Assembly: GCF_050946405.1 (NCBI RefSeq)
Contig: NZ_JBMNUS010000001.1
Location: forward strand, 434,001 to 498,000
Reading direction: 5' to 3'
DNA length: 64,000 bases
DNA from: Pseudochelatococcus sp050946405
GTDB taxonomy: Bacteria; Pseudomonadota; Alphaproteobacteria; Rhizobiales; Beijerinckiaceae
Below are positions 45,198 through 53,675 of this stretch, piece by piece. Each line of letters begins with the position of its first letter. The first letter of the stretch is position 1. Below the pieces are notes generated by a model, which saw only the letters and a list, made by a program, of their open reading frames with translations, was not told the origin of the DNA and made no database searches. The position numbers and the translations under genes are program-made.

Positions 45198-46262
45198 TCA
45201 GCGGGCCGCCGCGCCGGCCTGCGCGATCCAGCTATCGAAGGTTTCCCTGTTCTTGCCGATCCATTCGTCGGCGTGACGGGCGATGTCGGCTTCGGTATTC
45301 TCGCCGTCGTTCATCCGCGCGTTCTGGGCATGGATGTCGTCGACGGGAATCGAGGCCGTTTCGAGAAGCTTCCTCACGGCCGGATTCTCGTTGATGAACG
45401 CCGTGTTGACGATGGGGCGGATGTCGCCGACCTGCCAGCCGAGACGGCAGGGATCCGCGACGCAGCCTTCCACGCCGGCGATGGCGACCGACTGTTCAGG
45501 CTTGCCGGGCAGCTCCGGCGTCTCGAGCCAGACGACATCCCGCCCCGGCTTGAGCGCGCCGACGGTCCAGTTCGGGGTCCAGGTATAGAAGAGGATCGGC
45601 TTGCCCTCGCCGTAGCGCCCGATCGCGTCGGCCATGGACGCGGAATAGGAAGCCTTGGTCGGCTGGACGGCGTCGCGCAATCCGAAAGCCTCCAGACGCT
45701 CGTCGATATCCTGCTCGCATATCCAGCCGGGAGGACAGGCGACGAGATCGGCCTTGCCGTCGCCGTTGGCGTCGAACAGACGCGCGATCTCCGGTTTCGC
45801 CAGATCGGCGATGTTCCTGATGTCGTGCGCCTCCGCCGTTTTCTTGTCGACGAGGAAGCCCTGCAAGGCGCCCTTGGCGGCGACGGTGCCGACGACGGCG
45901 AGGTCACCGGGAAACTGGTCCAGATAATTCTGCTGCTGCGGAAGCCAGCCCGAGACCCAAAGGTCGACATCGCGCTGGCTCGCGGCCTGGTAGAAGGTCG
46001 GCACATCGAGCGTCGTCGGGCCGGAAACGGTGTAGCCCAGCGCCTCCAGTGCCTTGGCGTAAATGCTGGTCGGGAACCAGTCCGTATCCCAGCTCGGCCG
46101 GGCGAGGTTCACGGTCTTGCCGCTGCCGGGCAGGTTCTGGGCGTGCGCCGGCGCACCGAGCGCGAGCGCCAGCGCCGCGCCGATGCCGAGCAGGGCGGCG
46201 CGAAACGGAGCGCCGGGGGATTTCGGGCTGCGAAGGGATTTCGAGGTAAAGGTGTTTGACAT
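45198..46262 (-). CDS. proX: Glycine betaine/proline ABC transporter solute-binding protein
   Basis: Periplasmic binding protein, 354 aa. A signal peptide of about 42 residues ends in GAPAHAQ. OpuAC-type segments are VNLARPSWDTDWFPT, ALGYTVS, VDLWVSGWLPQQQNY, ILFYTWTPNWTVG and IVNTAFINENPAVRKLL. The Trp residues probably form the quaternary-ammonium cage. It is third in the order proV-proW-proX, with a strong hairpin before it. It could bind betaine, proline betaine or a related osmolyte. Confidence 0.9.
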   Translation of the reverse strand: MSNTFTSKSLRSPKSPGAPFRAALLGIGAALALALGAPAHAQNLPGSGKTVNLARPSWDTDWFPTSIYAKALEALGYTVSGPTTLDVPTFYQAASQRDVDLWVSGWLPQQQNYLDQFPGDLAVVGTVAAKGALQGFLVDKKTAEAHDIRNIADLAKPEIARLFDANGDGKADLVACPPGWICEQDIDERLEAFGLRDAVQPTKASYSASMADAIGRYGEGKPILFYTWTPNWTVGALKPGRDVVWLETPELPGKPEQSVAIAGVEGCVADPCRLGWQVGDIRPIVNTAFINENPAVRKLLETASIPVDDIHAQNARMNDGENTEADIARHADEWIGKNRETFDSWIAQAGAAAR

Positions 46263-46347
46263 CCGGTGTTCCTGTCGGTTGCGCATGCCGGCGGATTGCG
46301 CCGCCGCATGCGGATGTTGACGACCAGATGGCCGCCGGATGGTGGGG

Positions 46348-46390
46348 CCGGCGCATGTCATCGTCTCGCGGAAGCGATGACATGCGCCGG
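46348..46390 (-). terminator. Intercistronic hairpin between proW and proX
   Basis: Perfect 16-bp stem (46348-46363 with 46375-46390) and 11-nt loop, in the 184-bp gap between proW and proX. There is no T run on either side. It probably stabilises or punctuates the transcript rather than ending it. Confidence 0.55.
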
Positions 46391-46446
46391 GTCTGATCGG
46401 AACGCATTCCCGTCGACCGGACATGCGATCCGGCCGGAATGCGCTC

Positions 46447-47475
46447 TCAGGGCGCGGACGCCCCGGCCTCGCGGGCTTGCGGCGCGAAAAGACGCTGCAA
46501 ACAGCCGCGAAAGGTCCACGTGCCCTTGCGATGCGTTTTCGGATCGGCGAGGGCCTGGGTGAAACGGTCGAGAATGATGGCGATGAGCACGATGCCGATG
46601 CCGCCGACCGTCGCCGCGCCCACGTCGAGCCGGCCAAGGCCGGTGTAGACCGTCAGCCCCAGCCCGCCCGCGCCGATCATCGCCGCGACCACGACCATGG
46701 AGAGCGACATCATCAGCGTCTGGTTCATGCCGGCCATGATGGTGCGCGTCGCCTGCGGCAACTGCACTTCCGTCAGCACCTGCAGGCGGGTCGAGCCGAA
46801 GGCGTAGGCCGCCTCCACCAGTTCCCTGTCCACCTGCCGGATGCCGAGATTGGTCAGGCGCGTGACGGGCGGCAGGGCGAAGACGATCGTGGCGATGACG
46901 CCTGGCACGAGGCCGACGCCGAACAGCATGACGATCGGCACCAGATAGACGAAGGAGGGAATGGTCTGCATCACGTCGAGCGTGGGCCGCAGGATCTCCG
47001 AAAAGCGGTCGCTGCGCGCGGCCAGTATGCCGAGCGGTATGCCGATCAGCGCGCAGAAGAAGACGGCGGTCAGCACCATGGCGAGCGTCGTCATGGTCGG
47101 CGCCCAGATGTTCAGCCACGCGATCAGCCCGAGCGAGAGCGCCGTGAAGATCATCATGCCGCGGCTCACGCAGCGCCAGATCAGGATGGCCGAAAGGGCG
47201 ATGAAGACAGAGACGGGGATCGCCTGCAATGCCGCCTCGAACCAGTTCAGCACCTGCGCGACGGGCCATTGCATCGCGCGGAAGGTGGGGCGGAAGTTGG
47301 GCACCAGCCAGCCGCGCACGAACTGGTTGATCCAGCCCGCCAGCGGCAGGCTGCCGTCCGGGGCGAGGTTGAGCAGGGTCGTCAGCTTGAGGGAGGCGGT
47401 CTGGATCGCATCGAACAGACCGCCGGCGATGGCGTTGTCGTCAGGGACCGCCGCTTCGGGCAGGGGTGTCGCCAT
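46447..47475 (-). CDS. proW: Glycine betaine/proline ABC transporter permease
   Basis: Inner-membrane permease, 342 aa, with about seven helices and the long hydrophilic N-terminus typical of ProW. It has QAIPVSVFIALSAILIWRC, PTLDVMQTIPSFVYLVP and the EAA-type segment VEAAYAFGSTRLQVLTEVQLPQA (core split), then MIGAGGLGLTVYTGLGRLDVG. A GGAGG stands upstream of the ATG. It is about 120 bp after proV. Confidence 0.93.
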   Translation of the reverse strand: MATPLPEAAVPDDNAIAGGLFDAIQTASLKLTTLLNLAPDGSLPLAGWINQFVRGWLVPNFRPTFRAMQWPVAQVLNWFEAALQAIPVSVFIALSAILIWRCVSRGMMIFTALSLGLIAWLNIWAPTMTTLAMVLTAVFFCALIGIPLGILAARSDRFSEILRPTLDVMQTIPSFVYLVPIVMLFGVGLVPGVIATIVFALPPVTRLTNLGIRQVDRELVEAAYAFGSTRLQVLTEVQLPQATRTIMAGMNQTLMMSLSMVVVAAMIGAGGLGLTVYTGLGRLDVGAATVGGIGIVLIAIILDRFTQALADPKTHRKGTWTFRGCLQRLFAPQAREAGASAP

Positions 47476-47596
47476 GGTCTTGATGGCCTCCGAACGGAAA
47501 CAGGCGCCGCCCCCGCGCGGGGAGCGGGCAATCGCTTCGATGAACGCACGCCCGGACGGATGTTCCGCGCGCGGGCAGGGGCGGGTCGCGCGGCTC

Positions 47597-48886
47597 TCAG
47601 GCGTGCGCGCGCGCGGGCAGGCCGGCCGCGGCGATGGCGGGCGGCGGCGTCTCGTCGGCCATTGGGTCGGCTTCGTCGTCGGCCCGGCCGTCGATCTCGG
47701 CTTCGCCGTTCGTCTGGTCCTTGCCGAGCACCGCGAAGACTTGCAGCGGATCGATCACGCCCTTGTAGCGCCCGCTGGCGGACACCACCGGCACGGTATG
47801 GCCGGCGGCGCATTGGCCGAAAACTTCCACGATGGGCGCATCCGACTGCACGGCCGCCGCTTCCTTGCGGATCGCCTCGCGCACGTCGAGGCGCGCCGGC
47901 CGGTCGGCGAGGCTTTCGGCGTCCACCAGCCCGATGAACCGGCTGGTCCCGTCGACGACGGGCAGGCTGTCGTGCGGAACTTCCTCAAGGCGCTCGCGCG
48001 CGGCGCCCACCCGGTCGTGGCCGGCGATCAGCGGTTCGAGATCGGCGGTGACGACGGCGGCCGGCAGCACGCGGCTGCGGTCGACATCGCGCGTGAAGGC
48101 GGCGACGTAATCGTCCGCCGGCTCGGTGACGATCTCGTGCGCGGTGCCCACCTGCACGAAGCGCCCGTCCTTCATGATGGCGATGCGGTCGCCCAGCGAC
48201 AGCGCCTCGTTGAGGTCGTGGCTGATGAACACGATCGCGCAATTGTAGCGCTCGCGCAGGCGCAGCAATTCCTTCTGCATTTCCGCGCGGATCAGCGGAT
48301 CGAGCGCGCCGAAGGGCTCGTCCATCAGCAGCACTTCCGGGTTCACCGCCAGCGCCCGCGCGATGCCGACGCGCTGGCGCATGCCGCCGGAAAGCGCCTC
48401 GGGCAGCGCCTCCGTCCAGCCGGAAAGCCCGACGGCGTCGAGCGCCTGGAGCGCCCGCTCGCGCCGCTCCTGCGGGCTGACGCCCTGCATCTTGAGGCCG
48501 TATTCGGCGTTCTCCAGCACGGTCTTGTGCGGGAACAGCGCAAAATGCTGGAAGACCATGGAAATCTTGCGCAGCCGGATCTGGCGCAGCGCCTCGCGGC
48601 CGATGTCGGCGATCTCCGTGCCGTCGACGCGGATCGAGCCGCGCGAGGGATCGACGAGCCGGTTGAGGCAGCGCACCAGCGTGGATTTGCCGCTGCCGGA
48701 AAGGCCCATCACGACGAAGATCTCGCCGGGAGCCAGATCGAAACTGATGTCGTTGACCGCGACCACGCTGCGGGTCTCGCGGAAGATCGCATCCTTGTCG
48801 AACCCGCTGCCGGCCAGCCTGATCGCCTTGCCGGGACGCGGGCCGAAAACCTTGAAAAGGTTCCTGACCGATAGTTTGGGAGGCAC
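47597..48886 (-). CDS. proV: Glycine betaine/proline ABC transporter ATPase with CBS domains
   Basis: 429 aa. The nucleotide-binding domain has Walker A GLSGSGKST, signature LSGGMRQR, Walker B LLMDEPFGALDP and H-loop HDLNEA. Two CBS domains follow (about 285-395), the region that senses ionic strength in relatives. An acidic, Pro/Ala-rich tail ends the protein. GTG at 48886 is the start with AAGGAG upstream. It is first gene of the operon, downstream of a pair of direct repeats. Confidence 0.93.
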   Translation of the reverse strand: MPPKLSVRNLFKVFGPRPGKAIRLAGSGFDKDAIFRETRSVVAVNDISFDLAPGEIFVVMGLSGSGKSTLVRCLNRLVDPSRGSIRVDGTEIADIGREALRQIRLRKISMVFQHFALFPHKTVLENAEYGLKMQGVSPQERRERALQALDAVGLSGWTEALPEALSGGMRQRVGIARALAVNPEVLLMDEPFGALDPLIRAEMQKELLRLRERYNCAIVFISHDLNEALSLGDRIAIMKDGRFVQVGTAHEIVTEPADDYVAAFTRDVDRSRVLPAAVVTADLEPLIAGHDRVGAARERLEEVPHDSLPVVDGTSRFIGLVDAESLADRPARLDVREAIRKEAAAVQSDAPIVEVFGQCAAGHTVPVVSASGRYKGVIDPLQVFAVLGKDQTNGEAEIDGRADDEADPMADETPPPAIAAAGLPARAHA

Positions 48887-49592
48887 GAGCCGTCATTCTC
48901 CTTGAAGCTTGCTGCGATGTCTTTCGACACGGGTGAAGCGCGCAGGAGAGCACGCCGGAAACGGGCGCCCGCAAGGCGGACCGGAGATGAGGAGAACTCC
49001 GCAGGGTGCGGGACGCACCGTCGCGGTGCGGACGCACGTCTGGCCCCGGCGAGGAGGCGCAGAATTGAGCCGTCTTCACCGAGTATCTGAACATCAATGA
49101 TGTATCTGAACATCGATTGACAATTGTTCTGCGCCAATAATGCATATATCGAGGCTTTCGTCAACCTTCACGGGAGATGATTTTATGTCAATTTATATTT
49201 ATATAGAATGATGCGCGAATGCTATATTGTCTATATGTTTCTTATTATTCATAAATAATGATAAATATAGATCGTCTCCGTGAATTGTATTCATCGCAGG
49301 TCGCGGCCGGCTTTTTTCTTGTGCCGGGCACCGGTTTCGTCACAGGTCAAGGCGCGGGCAAGGATGTCGGCCGGAATGCGGGCAAGATGCCGGGCGTGCC
49401 GGGGAAGGGGCAAGGGGGGGCGAAAGCCGGCCGGGATCGCGCACTATACCGTTGTTCTTCACGGGTTGACCGAAAGGCGCGATGGATTGATTTGTTATAT
49501 CGCTGATTTCATGTATTTGAACGGTCGATCGGCTGTTCGTATTGGTTTTGCGTCTGGACGGCTGTCGTTGAAGCCGGAGTCGGGAGGGCCGC
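48887..49592. promoter_or_regulatory. Control region between proV and a glycosyltransferase gene
   Basis: About 700 bp without a convincing gene. TATCTGAACATC occurs twice in direct orientation at 49084-49095 and 49103-49114 (19-bp period), a candidate regulator site for proVWX. It abuts a TTGACA/TTGTCA element at 49117-49122. The stretch 49150-49300 is very A+T-rich. Short open frames at 49258-49506 and nearby look random. Confidence 0.45.
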
Positions 49593-50840
49593 ATGAAGAT
49601 CCTGTTCGTTCACCAGAATTTTCCCGGCCAGTTCCTGCATCTCGCTCCCGAGATGGCGCGGCGCGGCCATGAAGTGCTGGCCCTGTCGGATATCGGGAAC
49701 AAGCGTCCAGGCAACGTGCGGATGATGCACTACCGCCACGATACGCCGGAGCCCGATCGCGCCGCCTGCCGGCTGGGGTATACTTTCACCCAGAACGCCG
49801 ACCGCGGGGTTTCCGTCGCCCGCGCGGCGCTCGCGCTGAGAGCACGCCACAACTATGTGCCGGATATCGTCTTCGGGCATTCCGGCTGGGGCGAGACTCT
49901 GTTTCTCAAGGAAGTATGGCCGGAAGCGAAACTCATCGTCTACGCCGAGTTCTTCTATCGGGGCACGGGCGCGGATGTCGGCTTCGACCCGGAGCTTCAG
50001 CAGGCGGGGCTTGACAAGCAGGTCGTCACCCGATCGAGAACCGCCCATCTCGGCCTGTCGATGCTGAACGCCGACGCGGCGCTCGCGCCGACCCGTTGGC
50101 AGGCCAGCACGTTTCCCGACCGGCTGCAACCGATGATCGAGGTCATTTTCGACGGCATCGACACCTCGCTGCTGAAGCCCGATCCCGCCGCGCGGTGGCA
50201 GTTGCCCGATGGCCGCGTCCTGCGCGCGGGCGACGAGGTGCTGACCTTCGTCAACCGGAATCTGGAACCCTACCGGGGCTATCACATTTTCATGCGCGCC
50301 CTGCCGGAGGTGATGGCCGCCCGCCCGGACGTCCAGGTCGTGATCGTCGGCGGCGATGAAGTGTCCTACGGTTTTCCGCCGCCCGCCGGCGGATCGTGGA
50401 AGGACGTGTTTCTGAACGAGGTGCGCGATCGGGTCGATCTCGGGCGCCTGCATTTTGTCGGCCGCGTGCCGTACCATGATTTCGTCGCTCTGATGCAGAT
50501 CAGCCGGGTCCACGCCTATCTGACCTATCCCTTCGTGCTGAGCTGGTCGATGCTGGAGGCGATGTCGGCCGGCGCTCACGTGGTCGGCTCGCGCACCGCG
50601 CCGGTCCAGGAACTGATCGTGGACGGGGTAAACGGCCGGCTCGTCGATTTCTTCGATGTCGCGGGCTGGAGCCGGGCGCTGATCGAAGGGCTCGCGCAAC
50701 CGGAAAACTACGCGCGCCTCGCGCGTGCGGCGCGCGACACCATCGTGACGGGCTACGATCTGAGGACCCGCTGCCTTCCCGGGATCGCGGATTTCGTGGA
50801 AGCGGTCGGCAACGGAAACTGGAAGCCGCGCGACCGCTGA
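49593..50840 (+). CDS. GT4-family glycosyltransferase
   Basis: 415 aa, with the extended N-terminal GT4 domain (MKILFVHQNFPGQFLHLAPEM; ADAALAPTRWQASTFPD). The donor domain has FVNRNLEPYRGYHIFMRALP, PDVQVVIVGGDEVSYG and SWSMLEAMSAGAHVVGSRTAP. The type is often encoded in polysaccharide loci. It stands apart from the main exopolysaccharide operon but is followed by an acyltransferase, so these two may decorate a surface glycan. GGGAGG is five bases before the ATG. Confidence 0.87.
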   Translation: MKILFVHQNFPGQFLHLAPEMARRGHEVLALSDIGNKRPGNVRMMHYRHDTPEPDRAACRLGYTFTQNADRGVSVARAALALRARHNYVPDIVFGHSGWGETLFLKEVWPEAKLIVYAEFFYRGTGADVGFDPELQQAGLDKQVVTRSRTAHLGLSMLNADAALAPTRWQASTFPDRLQPMIEVIFDGIDTSLLKPDPAARWQLPDGRVLRAGDEVLTFVNRNLEPYRGYHIFMRALPEVMAARPDVQVVIVGGDEVSYGFPPPAGGSWKDVFLNEVRDRVDLGRLHFVGRVPYHDFVALMQISRVHAYLTYPFVLSWSMLEAMSAGAHVVGSRTAPVQELIVDGVNGRLVDFFDVAGWSRALIEGLAQPENYARLARAARDTIVTGYDLRTRCLPGIADFVEAVGNGNWKPRDR

Positions 50841-50892
50841 AGCGCGACGCGTCCGGCTGAGAACTCCCGACATGTCCGCGGGCGCCCGTTTC

Positions 50893-51012
50893 AGAGCGGC
50901 GGCGATTCAAACCTGATCGTCCTGCCGCTCTATCCTTTTGTTTACGCGATAATTTTTTTCCGACCCAACGGGTCGCGAACCGAAAAGCGCGCACGCTTTT
51001 CGGCTTGATGCC
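50893..51012. repeat. Rhizobiales-type palindromic repeat
   Basis: Arms AGAGCGGC (50893-50900) and GCCGCTCT (50924-50931), then TATCCTTTTGTTTACGCG, then CGACCC/GGGTCG, then a perfect 10-bp stem CCGAAAAGCG/CGCTTTTCGG (50980-50989 with 50994-51003). It is a second, better preserved copy of the element at 39947-40042. Confidence 0.65.
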
Positions 51013-51243
51013 CGGCGCGCGCTTCAGGCCGGCTTTTCTTCCCTCATCGGTATTCCCGAGTAACGGCGCCCCGCAACCGAAAATCCCGGGCGCCGCTTCG
51101 CGTTTTTCGCGCGGCGTTGCTTGGCGAAACAACCATGGCGAGAACTTCTTGACGCACATCAAGCAGTTACAAAAATTCGTCTTGTCACGTTGCAAAAATA
51201 TCAAAAATCAATCGCCAATAAAAAAATAAACAGGTATTCATCA

Positions 51244-51268
51244 GAATCAAAACTTGTAGTTTTGATTC
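51244..51268 (+). promoter_or_regulatory. Palindrome in the acyltransferase leader
   Basis: Arms GAATCAAAACT (51244-51254) and AGTTTTGATTC (51258-51268) around TGT, 36 bp before the start codon. It could be an operator or an mRNA leader hairpin. The composition is unlike the surrounding G+C-rich DNA. Confidence 0.5.
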
Positions 51269-51304
51269 ATAATATAAAAAACGGTGTTAATCCGGGAGGA
51301 AACA

Positions 51305-52429
51305 ATGGTAGAAAGATTGCATCATATGGACGGGCTGCGGGGGGTGGCCGCGGTCGTCGTCGTCTGTTTTCACCTGATGTCGGCATTGACGCCCGGACTT
51401 GTCGCGGAGCACGGGGCCGGCGGCTCATGGGTCGCTCACACTCCTCTCGCCGTTCTCTGGAACGGGAAGTTCGCGGTGGCGGTGTTCTTCGTGCTCAGCG
51501 GCTTTGTGGTGACGAATGCGACACTGAAGAGGGGGGACCCGATCTGGATCGACGTGCCGATCCGTTATCTGCGGCTTGCCGTGCCGGCGACGCTCAGCGT
51601 CCTTTTCGCGTGGGGGTTGCTCAATGCGTTTCCCAACGCCGCGACGGAACTGGCCGCCCTGACATCGAGCCCCTGGCTCGCATGGACGTATCAGGATTCC
51701 ATTCCCGGTCTGCGGGCCGCCGTCTACAACGGTCTCATCGGCATCTTCGCGACCGGCGGCTCGTTCTTCAACAACGTCCTCTGGACGATGCGGCCGGAGC
51801 TGATCGGCTCCATCGTCTGCTTCGTCGTCTGCATCTTCAGGAGCGGCCGCGCCCGGATCGTCGCGGCAAGCGCCTTCGCCGCCGTCGCTGTGGCCGCGGG
51901 CCGTTACGAATATACATGCTTCACGCTGGGCATCTTTCTGCATGAAGCCTGGGCGGCCGGGCGGCTGCCGTCCGCCCGCGCCCTGCCGGCCCTCCTGGCG
52001 GGTCTCGTCATCGGCTCGCAAAGCGGCAATGCGGCGGAAAGGCTTGGATTCGGCCGGTTGCCGGCGGCGCTCGACACAGCCGACGGCGGCGGGCTGCTTT
52101 ATCCGCTCGCCGCGACGCTCGTGGTCTACGGCTGCATGCGATATGCGCCGGCGGCGCGCGCATTGTCGGGGCGGATCGGGAGGTTCCTCGGGGCGGTCTC
52201 GTTCCCGCTCTATCTGCTTCACGCACCGCTCATCTACACCGTCGTCGCCAGTGTGTACGTCGCGAATTTTCACAAGGGCTTCATGCTTGTCGTCGTCGTG
52301 GCGGGCTTTTTCACAGCGCTGTTCGCTCTCTCCCATCTGGCGGAGCGGTATGTCGAGAGGCCGCTCCTCAACCACCTCATGAGATTGCGGCGCAATCTGG
52401 CCGTCGCCGCCCTGCTCCGCCCGTCATGA
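51305..52429 (+). CDS. Acyltransferase 3 family membrane protein
   Basis: Integral membrane O-acyltransferase, 374 aa with about ten helices. The N-terminus HHMDGLRGVAAVVVVCFHLM has the conserved Arg and His; FFVLSGFVVTNATLKRG and SFPLYLLHAPLIYTVVA are typical. ATG at 51305 has GGGAGGA close upstream. It is likely to transfer acetyl or succinyl groups to a cell-surface glycan. It is only distantly similar to the acyltransferase at 15440. Confidence 0.84.
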   Translation: MVERLHHMDGLRGVAAVVVVCFHLMSALTPGLVAEHGAGGSWVAHTPLAVLWNGKFAVAVFFVLSGFVVTNATLKRGDPIWIDVPIRYLRLAVPATLSVLFAWGLLNAFPNAATELAALTSSPWLAWTYQDSIPGLRAAVYNGLIGIFATGGSFFNNVLWTMRPELIGSIVCFVVCIFRSGRARIVAASAFAAVAVAAGRYEYTCFTLGIFLHEAWAAGRLPSARALPALLAGLVIGSQSGNAAERLGFGRLPAALDTADGGGLLYPLAATLVVYGCMRYAPAARALSGRIGRFLGAVSFPLYLLHAPLIYTVVASVYVANFHKGFMLVVVVAGFFTALFALSHLAERYVERPLLNHLMRLRRNLAVAALLRPS

Positions 52430-52489
52430 CGGCGGAGCCGTTCCGACAGCCGCCCCGGTCCTGCTCCGCCGGGCACGTCGCGCGCGAGA

Positions 52490-52509
52490 CCCGGCCGCAT
52501 GCGGCCGGG
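52490..52509. terminator. Palindrome after the acyltransferase gene
   Basis: Arms CCCGGCCGC and GCGGCCGGG around AT, 61 bp past the stop. It is self-complementary and G+C-rich without a T run; possibly a terminator. Confidence 0.4.
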
Positions 52510-52640
52510 GATGTATTCACGCCGATGTCACAGGGCTGAGACATTTTTGTTCAATATGACAGCAGGATCATCTCAGGCGCGCTCCGGGACGCTGTTCCCG
52601 GCGCTATGGCGGCTGCCGCATTGCCACACAGGGGGTATCG

Positions 52641-53597
52641 ATGAAAAAGCTTCTCGCCGCTCTGGCGTTGTCCGTTTCGTTCGCATTTCCGGCGCAGGCC
52701 GAATTCAAGCTGGATAGCCGTTACACGGATGCCGACGGCGATCTGATCGCCGACACGCCGGCCGATCCGGCCCGGCAGATCGATCCCGACACGCTGATCT
52801 TCGCCTATACGCCGGTCGAGGACCCTGCGGTCTACGCGGATGTATGGAAGGGCTTCCTCGATCACCTCGCCGAGAAGACCGGCAAGAAGGTGCAGTTCTT
52901 CCCCGTTCAGTCGAACGCCGCCCAGATCGAGGCGATGCGCGCAGGCCGGCTGCATGTGGCGGGCTTCAACACGGGCGGCAATCCTCTCGCGGTTGCCTGC
53001 GCGGGCTTCAAGCCCTTCGCCATGATGGCCGCCAACAAGGACGACGCCTACGGCTACGAGATGGAAATCATCACCTATCCGGGCTCGGGCATCGAGAAGA
53101 TCGAGGATCTGAAGGGCAAGAAGCTCGCCTTCACCTCGGAAACCTCCAACTCGGGCTTCAAGGCGCCTTCCGCCATCCTGAAGGCCGAATACGGCCTTGA
53201 AGCCGGCAAGGATTTCGAGCCGGTGTTCTCCGGCAAGCACGACAATTCCATTCTCGGCGTCGCCAACAAGGATTATCCGGCCGCGGCCGTCGCCAACTCG
53301 GTGCTCAACCGCATGGTCGCGCGCGATGTGGTGAAGCGCGATCAATATGTCTCGATCTTCAAGTCCCAGTCCTTCCCCACCACGGGCTACGGCCTGGTCT
53401 ACAACCTGAAGCCGGAGCTTCAGGACAAGATCAGGGACGCCTTCTTCACGTTCGACTGGGAAGGGTCGGCGCTGCTGAAGGAGTTCCAGGCGTCCGAGCC
53501 GCCGCAGGAAAAGTTCATCCCGATCAGCTTCAAGGACCATTGGGCCGTGATCCGCGCCATCGACGAGGCCAACGGCGTCAGCTACGATTGCAAGTAA
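52641..53597 (+). CDS. phnD: Phosphonate/phosphite-type ABC transporter solute-binding protein
   Basis: Periplasmic protein, 318 aa. The signal peptide is about residues 1-20 (ending PAQAE). The PhnD family pattern includes FAYTPVEDPAVYADVWKGF, FFPVQSNAAQIEAMRAGRL, AFTSETSNSGFKAP and the distal DAFFTFDW. It is followed by a strong hairpin and then the transporter's ATPase and two permeases. No C-P lyase or phosphonatase genes are present, so the ligand may be phosphite, phosphonate or another oxyanion. Confidence 0.87.
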   Translation: MKKLLAALALSVSFAFPAQAEFKLDSRYTDADGDLIADTPADPARQIDPDTLIFAYTPVEDPAVYADVWKGFLDHLAEKTGKKVQFFPVQSNAAQIEAMRAGRLHVAGFNTGGNPLAVACAGFKPFAMMAANKDDAYGYEMEIITYPGSGIEKIEDLKGKKLAFTSETSNSGFKAPSAILKAEYGLEAGKDFEPVFSGKHDNSILGVANKDYPAAAVANSVLNRMVARDVVKRDQYVSIFKSQSFPTTGYGLVYNLKPELQDKIRDAFFTFDWEGSALLKEFQASEPPQEKFIPISFKDHWAVIRAIDEANGVSYDCK

Positions 53598-53615
53598 ACA
53601 TCCGTTGCGGGCTGC

Positions 53616-53647
53616 CGGCGCCGGTGTTCGACGGAACACCGGCGCCG
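53616..53647 (+). terminator. Terminator/attenuator after phnD
   Basis: Perfect 14-bp stem (53616-53629 with 53634-53647), 4-nt loop GACG, followed by TTT, 18 bp past the stop. It probably lowers expression of phnCEE relative to phnD. Confidence 0.7.
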
Positions 53648-53675
53648 TTTGCCGCCCGGCTTGAAGGACGACGCG

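Larger units (their letters stand above)
50841..51304. other. Gap of 464 bp with repeat and A+T-rich leader
   Basis: No gene seen. It holds the palindromic repeat at 50893-51012, then an A+T-rich stretch (51150-51300) that likely contains the acyltransferase promoter and a perfect palindrome at 51244-51268. Confidence 0.45.

Noticed and set aside
49258..49672. Short rightward frames in the proV-glycosyltransferase gap
   Set aside because: No ribosome site, no recognisable domain, and they run across the A+T/G+C boundary with random composition.
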